This document shows positions 15,712-28,156 of a DNA stretch of 64,000 nucleotides, one piece after another. Source of the stretch: Chrysomallon squamiferum (lineage: Eukaryota > Mollusca > Gastropoda > Neomphalida > Peltospiridae). Where the stretch lies: contig CM022679.1 in assembly GCA_012295275.1 (NCBI GenBank), forward strand, positions 14,901,842 through 14,965,841, read 5' to 3'. The position numbers and the translations under genes were made by a program. A model generated the notes under the pieces. That model worked only from the letters and a program-made list of their open reading frames with translations, was not told the origin of the DNA and ran no database searches. Position 1 is the stretch's first letter. Every line of letters begins with the position of its first letter.

Positions 15712-18700
15712 GTGTTAGCAATGCCAGCTTCGCATGTATTAATGTAAGAAAATATTTTCAAGTTGATTAATATTATATTTATTTATTTTTTAATTAATTA
15801 ATTAATTAATTAATTTATTTATTTATTTATTTATTTACTTATCCTGTTTTGTTTTACATGTGTGTGTGTGTATGTATATATCTGTATAGTGCATGTCTTC
15901 CAGATTTAATTCAAGTGACTGCATCATCAACACCAGGGAGTGCAGTGAACCCAGGACTGATATCTCCTCCAGGAGTTGCAAGCCACAACGTCTATAGCCT
16001 CAGCACTCCGGCGCCAGGATTAGCACAGCAACAATTTAATGCACAACAACTAACAGTTATGGGTTTACAACCACAGGTTTGTATTTAAAAAAATCTATTT
16101 AAGTGATTTTAGACCTGTTGAATAAACCAGTTTATATACTAAACCATCTGACCTACATTCTTTAATATGTTGTTAGTAAATAAAATGTTACACATGATAA
16201 TGATTTGGGTGGCTAGATATTTATTTTTATCAGTTATCACATTAAAAATGATAGGGAATTTTTTTTTTTTTTTTTTAAATTGATTATTAAGAAATATTTA
16301 TGGACTTGAACTGTAAAGGAAGATATGCATTTATTTAAAAAAAAAAAAAAATTTAATGTTTTATTTTATTTATTTATATATTTATTTATTTATATTTAAT
16401 AATTAAATTATATATATACTATTTAATTGGTGCTAAGATCCATATGTACACTTAAATTATTAATCTGGTTTTTTTAGTCTTTATGCAGGTTACACTGTCA
16501 TGATTAAGAACTAAATATTTATCTTTAATATCAGTTTAATATTTATTTCAGAATGTCATAATTTAAAATATTAAAAAAAAGAAAGATAAGATTTATGGCA
16601 CAGAAATTATTTAGATGTATTATTAATTAAAAATGCAAATTTCAAATTTCAGCAAGCTATTCAGCAGCCAAGTGCACAAGCTGTGTTAAGTCAGCCTGGT
16701 ATAGCCATTCCAACATCGCTGGCATCATCGCAGGTTGCAACTGTGAGCTACCCTCTACCTCGAACAACACAGATACCAGGCAAACAGCGTGTTTTTACAG
16801 GAACCATCACTAAACTTCATGACAACTTTGGTTTTGTGGACGAAGATGTATTTTTCCAGACCAGGTAAATGTAACTTCTGAATCAGACTTCTCTTTTGTT
16901 TTCCTCAGCACATATAAGATTTGTGGTTTCTGGAGCTTTTATTTCTTCTTTTGTTTGTCAAAATATAAATGTTTCACAGATAAATGGATGTCCGAGACAT
17001 AAACTATTTTGTTAGATTTATACATTACTGATTATACTGTAAATTTTTTCACTATTTTCTGTGTTTAGTGATCTGATTATTTTCCTTTATAAATAAAATC
17101 CTTTTTTAAAATTCATCATCTACTGGGAAAAAGGAAATCCAAGTCAGAAATTCTTCACATGTTTTTTTTTTATGCTGTTTTTTATCATTTCTGTACTGGT
17201 TTGTACACTGTACATTATGACACTTGCAGAAGAATCAACTATTTCTTATCAAATGATTCAGTTTGTCTAGAAGTAAAACAACTCCCAGAAAAAATGATTA
17301 TTATATTTGTCTTGAGAAATACTATTTTTCAAAAGGAAATTTTTTACTGCCTTAAACTTACAAAATTTACCTTTGTTCCAGCTGCTGTGTCAAGGGTCCA
17401 ACACCACCCAAAGCTGGAGCTCGGGTGTTGGTTGAAGCAACCTACAATGCAAACATGCCCTTTAAGTGGAATGCCACACGCATTCAAGTGTTGCCTAATC
17501 AGGTATTTGCTTATTTTTGTTTATTTCTTAATGGCTGATTGCTATCTTTTTCTACTGTTGGTTCTTTTACTAGTTTAATAAATCTTTCATATTATAATAT
17601 TTACAGTTTTAGATCAAGCCACTTGTATATGTGTAATTTGTTTGATATGTTACAACATGTTTAAAAATTCCTTTTTGTTTAGGGATGACATTAACTGTTT
17701 ATTCATTTGTTTGTAAACCCTTGTACAAAATATTATAATTTATACATTGAAACAGAACTAACAGTTTTGATATTTTGCAATAATTGCTGTTTGTACATCC
17801 TAAATATCCAGAGTACTTAATTTATCAATATCACTTCAGACAGGAAGTGCACAGAATCATAGTGCTAAAGGAATGCAAGGGATGCAACAGCAGCAACAGC
17901 AACAGCAACAACAGCAGCAACAGCAGAACATTGGGATGGCAAATCAGATGTCTGTTGGTCCTATGAATCAAGTACCACCTCCACTGATGTCTCAGACTCC
18001 ACAACCATCCATGGGTGACCCTAATTAACATGATTAATTACATCCTCTGATTTCTGAATGACATTATTAAAAATACTAAATATAACAGAAACATTAGATT
18101 CTATGCCAGTTAAGAGTTTAGAGTACATCCACTCGTAAGGTCCTAAAATATGGTAATGAAAACATGTTTATCATTTTAATGAAACAAATATTTTAAATAT
18201 TTTAAATATTGTTCTTTTGCTAAATTAAATACACTTGTTTTATTTCTGAAACTGAGCTTTGAAAACCGTGTAATGTATTGTTTTTGTTTGTGTTTGTGAT
18301 CAGGAATGTACCCAGGTGGTGGTAGAGGAAACCCGATGCATGCACGAAATGACGGTAACCGCTTCAACAAGATGGAGCGAGACAAACATCGTGACCAGGA
18401 TCGAGACAGAGACCGGCGAGACAGGCGGGAACAGAGGTTGAAGCGACAGAGGTCGCCGATAGGACCCAAACCACGCGAAACTCGCCGGTCCAGAAGTCCT
18501 GTGCGAAGACGGCCGCAGAGAGTGGTGCCTCGTTACGTTGTACAGATTCCCAAAATATCTTTTGACTGGTTAGTCACTTAGAGAAACAAAATCTAGAAAC
18601 ATCTGATGATGATTTTACTTGTTATGATTTAAAATGTTTTATTAGTTTTTCTTTGGTTGTTTTGGAGAGACTGTGCTGTTTGCTTTCTTACGAGAAGGTT

Positions 18701-21700
18701 GATATTAAATATCGTTTTCTGCTAATTGGTAACAATATCATTTAATGACAGCTCAGTATAATCACTAGTATAATATGTAGAATATTATTTTTTTTATTTA
18801 TAATAACCAAGTTAAGTATTAAAAAATATCTTTCTATTGCTTGATAACACAAATTCATTTAGTAATAGCTCTGGGTATGTTCACTTGTATGATTGTCATG
18901 TTACCAACACACATTTTTCATATATAATAACAAAATACTTTTTAATATTAAAAACCACTTTCTGCTGTTTGGTATATAATCACTGGATAATTTATGAAAT
19001 AGCAGTTTTTTAGTATTAAAAAACACTTTCATATTATTGTTAATGCTATCTCATTTAATGATAATTTCAGATATAATCAGTCACTTGTAAATTGTCATTA
19101 ACCAAACATACAAGTCCAAAAATATATTTTTTGTTTGTTTGAAATAAGCAAAACACAACAGTAATTTCTTTACTTATTGTTTTCAGCAAAGAGTCGGGTG
19201 TGATAACACTGCGATCTCGCTATCCAAACATGTACATCCCCAGTGACTGTTTCAATGCAGTGTTCTCCTGGACAGACGCTTTCTGTCTGAACCAGCCATT
19301 TAAACTGGGCACCAGTTGTTCCTTCCATGTCATGCCAAAAGATGTTGAACCTCTGCATCCTAATGATGCAGTCCTCGATCCCCCAGATGCAGACCATCTC
19401 TATACAGCCAAGGTAATGGTGCCTTGCAATTCATGGGGAACATCATTTTTTCTTTTTCATTTCCATTTTTTTATTTTGGTTGTTTGTTTGATTTTTTTTG
19501 TTTCTTTTTTTTTTTTTTTTTTGTATTTCAGAATTCGCACTGTAGTTAAATGAATTTCTGAAGATGAAAATTTTGTTATTGGTAATGGATGGATGTAGAT
19601 ATTTTGTCAGATTTGTACCTATTCAGTGTTCCTAAGAAAGTATAGTGTAGAGCATTGGTACTGGTAGTGATAGAGAGCGAGGTAGTGTAGTGTAGTTTAC
19701 TGCAGTGCATGGGGTAGTGTAATATAGTGTAGTTCAGTGTAGTGTGGTGTGGGCCTGTGGGAGTGAGTGAAAAGGAAAGAAAACCAAATATTCTGGACAT
19801 GTGTGGTTTTTCATTTTCTTTTTTTTACATTTCAGGTGATGTTACTGTCTTCTCCACCTCTGGAGGAGCTGTACAAGAAATCGTGCAATCTGGCTGAAGA
19901 TAATACAGAAATGTTTCAGCACCCGACTCGTCTGTTGCAGTTTTTGGTGGGTGTGAGGGGCAAAAACGAGCCGATGGCTATAGGAGGGGCGTGGTCACCT
20001 TCACTAGATGGCCCTGATCCTGAGGACAACCCACAGGTTCTGATAAAAACTGCAATAAGAACAACGAAGGCACTGACTGGTCTCGATCTCAGCTCATGTA
20101 CCCAGTGGTGAGTTAGTTTTAAGGAAGAAAGCAAGATATTATTTAAAAAAAAAAAAAAAAAAATTATGAAAAGATAATACAATTTTTTTTTTTTAAATTA
20201 TAAATGTAGAATTATTTCCAAACCTGGGTGGATGTTTCTAGGGCTGATTTATACCTGGCTGACTGGTATGGAGAAACTGTTGTTAAAATTGATTATTAGA
20301 TAAAAATGTATTAGTTTTTTTATTATTATTATTATTAATTTAACCCAAACAGTTGTTGATTTCATAACACTTTAACCTGCATTCTGTTATTCTTTTGATC
20401 ACTGTTCAAGCCATTAATTTTTACAATAATATATTCAAGTAACATTAATGATTTTAAATTGATCTAATAAAAAAAAAAAAAAAAATAAAAAAAAAAAAGA
20501 AATTAATCATTCTATAAATAAGGATAACAATAATAATCAGCATAAACATGTGTGTTAAATGTCAGATATGATACTCAGTGTTGGATGGTTTTATACATTT
20601 TAATTTCACTGGTCTCAGTTTGAGTTTTTAATCTTCTTTCTCTAACCAATGTTCAAGTAAGTACCACCCTCCTGCAGCTTGCATTAAACATTCCTTGTTC
20701 CTTGTCAGCTCACAGGACAGTTCTGAGATACATTCTTACTGTTGTTTCTTGAGAATATACTGACAAATCTCAGATAGATGTTTCTCTGTCATTTGTAATG
20801 GTTGTTAATATTTGTTGATACTTTTTTTTTGGCACGGTTTGATTTATTTAAGCTTTTCATAAAGAAAAACTAACAACTTGTGTTTTGAATAGTAAATATA
20901 TTTATCTGAGTATGTTTAATATAATGGCTGACTGATTTTATTTTTCATATGAGTGACAAATTGATTGATTAGTATGATAGGTTTCATGTATCTCTATTGT
21001 TTTTAACATAATCTACATTAGATAGTCATTACTTTATTAGTCACTTCTTGTTATTTGCTTAACATTATTACTAGAATTTCATCAGAAATTAGTGGAAGAT
21101 AAATATTTTTCCAATTGGAAAAGATTTAACGATTCCATCATACATACATAATAATCATTGAACTACAGTTATTTTCACTAACATCATACAACTTGGCATT
21201 GTTCTTATTCAAGAAATCACTACTAATTCACACATCTCAATGGGAATGCTGTAAACTAAATCCATGTGGTTGATGTTGCACAAATTAAACTGCTTAAATA
21301 AGGCTTTTCCTTCAAATCTAAATGTTGGGTCTGTAGTCTTTATTTTAATTGAGTACAGTGTTCTGAATTTGGTTTAGTGTTAAAATATTTTCCTTTTAAA
21401 TGTTTTGCTCACTTCGTGACATCAAATCCGCTTGACAGCAGTTGTTAGACTCAACGCTTTCTTCCCTTCTTCCTAACCTCGTTCTTGTTCAACATGTTTT
21501 GTTTTGACTTCTACAAAATAAAACACCTTTATCTTTACTGATCCTTCTTCAGCAAACTTTTTTCAGTTTCTCTTGATGACTTTTAAAAAGGTATTTTTAT
21601 TATTTAATTTAAAAGAAAAATAATAATAATTATACCTATTTCATTGAACTGTTCATTTCTGCCATTCCCTGCTCCATGTTTTTTTTTTTTTTTTTTTTAA

Positions 21701-22496
21701 ATAGAAGATAGAAATAATCATGTATTATTTATAGATTGTATTATAAATTATATGCAGTGAAAATAGTATGGTAGTTCATTAAAACAGATATTTTATATAT
21801 TAATTTAAGAAGAATGTTGATTTTTCTTTTGGCTTTCAGGTCCATTTTTGACATAAATTAGTATTAGTTTTAAATTTATATATATATATAAAAATAATAA
21901 TAATAATTAAAATTAAAAAATATATATAGTAATTCTTTTCTCTAGATATTTTCAGTTCATGCAGAGTACCAAATTAACAGTTTAGAGTTAATTTTATTCA
22001 TAGATGTATATTTGTGATTGCTCACTCATGGGGATTTTCAATATATTATTCCAGTTCTAATTCATTTATAACTTCTGCTTTTGGACCTTATTTAAAAAAA
22101 ATATTATAAAAAAAAAAAATAATAATAATAAAAAAAAAATTCCATAACCTTGCAAAATTTCAAACTAAATTACAGTATATATATATAGATATAGATATCT
22201 TTTTTTTAATTTTTTTTATTATTTTTTAATTTTTTAAATGGGTTAGCATTATATACATCAGAAAAGAAAGTAGGAAATAATTCAAAAATTGTCATATTAA
22301 TTTTCCAGGGTCAGAAGGTAAAAGTTTCAGTGATGAATTAGTTTGAATAATTTTTATTATTATTATTATTTTATTCTATTTTTTTTTTTTTTTTTTTTTG
22401 TTAACATTTTGTTTTTGTTGAATTAATGAATGAGACTAATTTGTTAAAAGTTGCATTTTGTTTATATAAACAACAACGACGAAAAAAAATCTTAAT

Positions 22497-22527
<31 letters not shown>

Positions 22528-22898
22528 GAATTAAAAAAAAGTTACTAATAAATAAATAAATAAATGTCAAGGAATCCATTATTGTTGCATACCCCCATCT
22601 TCACCACAGGTATCGGTTTGCAGAGATACGCTACCTTCGGCCCGAGACGACCCACAAAGGCAAACAGGTTCCTGCACGCGTAGAAACTGTCGTTGTTTTC
22701 ATGCCTGACGTCTGGATGTGTAGTCCAACCCGACTCGATTACACCAGCCTGCAGGCAGCCTACGCCCAGCAGCTCCAGCGAAAGATTGCTGTCCACGATG
22801 GCAAGGACATCCCACCTCAGGCACTTTCTAATTATCTGTCTTGTTTTTTCTTCATACAGTGTGTTGGCGGGAAATACCACTCTCAGTAACAAATAAAT

Positions 22899-22931
<33 letters not shown>

Positions 22932-23566
22932 TAAAAATATATAGAAACAAAAATGAAGGGGAATAAGTAAAGTATGAGGTTTCTTAAGGTGAAGAGTGAT
23001 GTAATTCTTGTAAATTTAATGTGGTGGACTAAAGTGTATTTATTTAAATAGTAAGGTTCTTGTATATTTGTTAAGGTTTAGTTTAATACTTGTTTCGATG
23101 TTCAGGAACCATTTTAAAGCAATTATAGCATAAAATATTAAAGATAATTTCTGTGGGGTTTATTTTGTATCGCCTTCATTTAATATAAATTTGTAAACAA
23201 ATTTGCAGTAAGTACTTCTGATAAAATACCAAAGAGAATGTTTAATGAATATTTTAAAAGTGGAATGGATGCTAATTGGTGGTTATTGGTTTGAAGTATT
23301 AATTTTTAAGGAGAGTGGTATTTCAAGTTAAAAAGAGTCTACAAAGAGAAGACAATGGAATAATCCCTCAAGATGATCTCATACTAACCAGCCAGATAAA
23401 TTTCAAGAATTTCTTTAGCCCAAAATGACATTCCAGTCCTGGTTTGGAAACAAGCTGTCCCAGAAAGACAAAAAACCAAAAACCAAAAATATATTTGTAT
23501 ATATATATATGTATATGTATATATATATGTGTGTGTAAAATAGGAACCCCTTTTTTTTAATTTTTT

Positions 23567-23598
<32 letters not shown>

Positions 23599-26500
23599 TA
23601 TTTATTTTCTTTAATTTTTTGTTACTTTTTATCCTTTTGAGGTTTCTTTTCAGGAGGCATACAAATTGTAGTTTGGCAATTCCTGTTTGTTTTGTCTTCG
23701 GCAAAATGTTAGAACCCGCCAGTGAGAATTTGATGGGTGGGAGAAAGCAGCTTCAGAGGGGATGATAATGTTTACCATGATACGTTTTGACCAAACCATT
23801 GTGTAGCACAGCATCTTAACACTGTCTAACCTGTTTTTCAGGTTGACGAGGAAACCACAGAGAGCGGAACAGAAGAAAAGAATGACCCAACTCATCATGC
23901 TTTGCTGGATCCAAAGTCAATGAAGGTTTGAATTTAATAAACATTTATAATGGCAGTGTTGTGATTAGCAAGTGTCATTCCGAAAATTTCAGCAGACTGA
24001 TTTTAGAACAGATTTTGATGCAGGGGAGATAAAAACAGTTAGCAAGGGGGCTAAACATCTAAAACAAAAATATAGAACTGTCTTAATCATTTTTATTTTT
24101 TAAATATCTTAAACATTTGTCTACATAAACTATTTACTTACTACCATTCTCTTTTTATTTGTTTTTAAATTTTAAGGATAAAAACAAAAAACTTTCACTA
24201 TCAGAAAACAAAAATTGGCATAATTTCACTTCAGACTTTTAATTTGCATAGGCCTACTCCGTGAATCTGTTGAAATTAGAGGTAATAGTATCAAAGCAGT
24301 CTTTATTAATGAGAAAACCCCACCTCGTATATGTTTGTTTATAACTAGTGATGACATTTTAAACATTTTGTTTTAACAGATTATTGATCTCCGACGAGAA
24401 CTTGAAAGCAGAACTTTGAGTTCGAAAGGTCTCAAGTCACAGCTAATTGCTCGTCTCACTAAAACTATCAAACAGGAGAAGGAAGACGAAAGTGAGCAGA
24501 AGAATGTGAGTTTCATTGATATTAATCACTGGTTTTTCTTTCTTGATAATAAAAAGAATCGATGAATAATAACATAAATAAGTAAACTTTCAAATATGAA
24601 GCCAAATGATATGCATTCATTCATTAGATCACAAAACAGATGCTAACAGAGATTTTAATGTTATCTCTTCACATCAAACTTTAGTTAAATTGCCACATTT
24701 AGCATGTATCTTGCCATGCCAAACATAACCTTTGAGATTGACAGTTTTGAAAAAAAATTCAGTTATGACCATAAAATGATGAAAAACATATCTATAACAT
24801 TATTCTTATGATCAATGATGCCATCTCTTATATATCTGAAAAATGATCATTGAAATTGTAATGTGTCTACAGTGATCCCAGTGCACTTAAAACATTGGTG
24901 TCATTTACTGGAAGTGTAGATGCTTTCACTTGGCAGTGTACTTGTGGTTGAGTAACTCAGTGATGTTTTTATTCAGGTTCCCGCAGAGCCAGTGAAAGAT
25001 GAGATGGATGATGATGATGACAAAGACACAGAGATAAAGAAAGAGGTGAACATTTCTTAAAAATATCAGCAAAATTTTATTTATATTATTTATTTACATA
25101 TACATTTAACTTTGTGATTACCACACAAAATAAATAAATACATAAATCATCACAGGTCTAATATATGTAAATGTCTGTATAATGTTTTGTTTAGTAATCA
25201 AAATTCTGTGACATGTTTAAACATTTCACATTAAAGCTACTATTAATCAAGAATCATGAAATGAGCAATTAATAATTTGAATTGTAATTTATTCAAATAT
25301 TTAGCAACATTTCGTAACATTTCGTTTAAAGCAGACAAAATTGTGTTTATAGAAATATGTAATTAATTCTACCAAAAATGAATATCTTTGAGTTTTAAAA
25401 AAATATATGTCAGGAAATTAAACTGTTTCACTGTATGTTAAATTTATGCAAGAATTATTTACCAGACTCAATAAACTTTGATACATATATTTTACATATA
25501 AGTTAGTGTATTATTCCATGGTATGGGTATATCGGTTTATTATGCAGAATGGGAAACCATCCATAAAATCAAATGTATTTTAACATGATCATAACTTTTA
25601 ATTTCATAGATTGCTTTAACCAATTATAGTTCACGAAAAATTGTTTGTTGTGCAAAAATTACTAATCAGTCTCAATCAACTTTAATAACAAGTTAAAAAT
25701 ACAAAATATAAATAAAGTAAGACTATACATACATAAATTTATTATCGATAATTCAGTGTTTACTGCTAGTTTTTTAAATTGATTTATTTATATATTTTAA
25801 ATTTTGCAGCAGGAAGAAGATAAGAAGAGAAAAGAAAAACGAGAAAAAGCAAACCTTGAAAGGAAATACGCATTGCCTGATCATTCGTCAATCATCATTC
25901 ATCCTTCTCCGACTGCAAAGAATGGCAAGTTTGACTGTTGTCTGATGTCTCTCAGTGTCCTCCTTGATTACAGACCTGAAGACAACAAGGAACATTCCTT
26001 TGAGGTAAGAGTTCAGAAGACATCAAGGCAATAACTTGCAGTCGTTCCAGCATGTAATAATAGTTTTTATTTCAAATAATAATTACTCCCAGTCACTTAC
26101 TGTTAGAACATTCTGAATTGAAAGTTATGTAAATAAATAAATCATCTGTTATGACTGTTTCTGAACCAAAAGGCCACCTTCTTATAACTGATAGAAACAA
26201 AAGTGTTTAGAAACAAAGAAAGAAGGAAGGAAATGTGATTTATTTTATTAAAAAATATTGTTATAGGTTATATCTTAATTCACAAAACAAAAATGTATTT
26301 ATTACAGTATGATTCTACCCAAGCTGAATGGAAAACCATCCATAAAGTTAAATTTGTATTGAAGTGATAGTAACTTTTAATTACCTACATTTTTTAAATC
26401 CATTTCAATTCAACAAAATTGTTTTATTTTTAGGTTTCACTGTTTGCTGAGTTGTTTAATGAAATGCTGATGAGGGATTTTGGTTTCCAAATCTACAAAA

Positions 26501-28105
26501 TGCTCTACTATGCACCTCCTCAGAAAGAAGAAGAAAAGAAAGACAAGAAGGAAGACAAAGATGAAAAGAAAGATGACAAAAAGGAAAAAAGCTCAGAAAA
26601 GGTTAGTGTTTTTTTAATCTTTTTGTTAATTTACAATTTTTATCAAATCATGGGCCCATTCCATTTACAGGTAGCCAAAATGGGTTTTAGATTACTAATT
26701 AATTCATAATAATTAATATATAATTTACAGAAGTACTTTATTTTTATTTATTTATTTATTTTCTTTTAAATAAATAAATAAAAATAAATAAAATATTTTT
26801 GGAAATTAAAGAGAAAAAAGAAGCTGTTTCTGGGATTAATGGGATTAATAAAATTGTTTAAAAAAACCAATAATTCTCATGGACTGCAGAAAATTTTTAA
26901 AACTAATTCTTTCTGAATGTCAAACTGAAAACTTATCATCACCTTTCCTCCAGATATTACTCAACTGAGATCAGAAGAAAAAGAAAATGTATATATATTT
27001 TCAGAAAAACAAAACCTGATAGATTTGTGAAAACAACCATATTTATTATATTTTATTTTTTTTAAATATCATTATTACTTTCACAAGCCAGCATTCTTGT
27101 AAAATATTTTATGAAGATATTTTGTTTTAAGAAAAAGAAATTATTATTTTTAGGATACAAGCACTCCTACAAAGAAAAGAAAAATTGACGAGGATGAAAA
27201 AGTGGTAAATATACTTACTTAAATTTTCTCCATTCACTGTTGCTGTTATGTACTTAACTTAAAACTAAAATGTTATGAAACAGGTTTTTACCTTTCACCT
27301 GTCAGTATGTTGTTATACATATAATACACCGAAAATTCATCCTTAAAAAACTGAAGTTAATTTGTTTCTCATAATATATTTTTGTGTAAAATTCCGACTT
27401 TTGAGACACCTTTCTTTTTATCATTACTTTGTCTTGTGTAATTTGGAAAAGTTGATGCACTTTCCTGTAAATATCTATGAAATTATTAATTATTATCTGT
27501 TGGGGATAAGCATGCAGTTTATTTGATGTCCAAAACAACAACAATCTTGAAATTTACTGTATTTACTATGAATTTAATATCTGCCTTGCTTGTAAGATAA
27601 TTGTACCTTACTGTGGGCTCACTTAAGAACAACAACAAAATAAAAATATATATATATAAAACTGAGAAGTATTGTTATCAGTGTAATAAAATTTACAAGA
27701 TGGTCTGAGGGTAAAATTTGTTTAATTTCAGGATGAGAAGGATAAGTCAACGATTGATGATAAAAAGATTTCAGACGATCGTGAGGAAGATATGGAAGAG
27801 GCTGATGAATTCGATGAGGTAAGTGTCTAGATTTTTTTTTTAAATAATCAATGTAGAATATTCTTGAATATTTTTATCAGAATATTTGATGATGATTATT
27901 TTATTAAGCTTTTTTTTTTTTTTTTCTAAAATTCGAATTAAACATTTGGACTATTTTCAAATTGGATAAAATAGAACATGTAATATGAATTTGTTTTTGT
28001 TTTTGAATTATTATTTTTTTCACTTATATTGCTTTTATTAATTGATAGTATTTTGTTTCAGGGATATATTGTTAGAACCATATGTGTGTGTGTGTGTGTA
28101 TATAT

Positions 28106-28156
<51 letters not shown>

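Noticed and set aside
17159-17578. 139-codon frame in CCAR1
   Set aside because: It reads mostly intron and crosses the real exon 17382-17502 in the wrong frame.
22545-22892. 115-codon minus-strand frame
   Set aside because: Antisense shadow of CCAR1 exon 22610-22820.
24776-24839. ATGATGA followed by CTGA 64 nt away in a CCAR1 intron, like a box C/D snoRNA
   Set aside because: The flanks cannot form a terminal stem, and the words are easily met by chance in AT-rich DNA.
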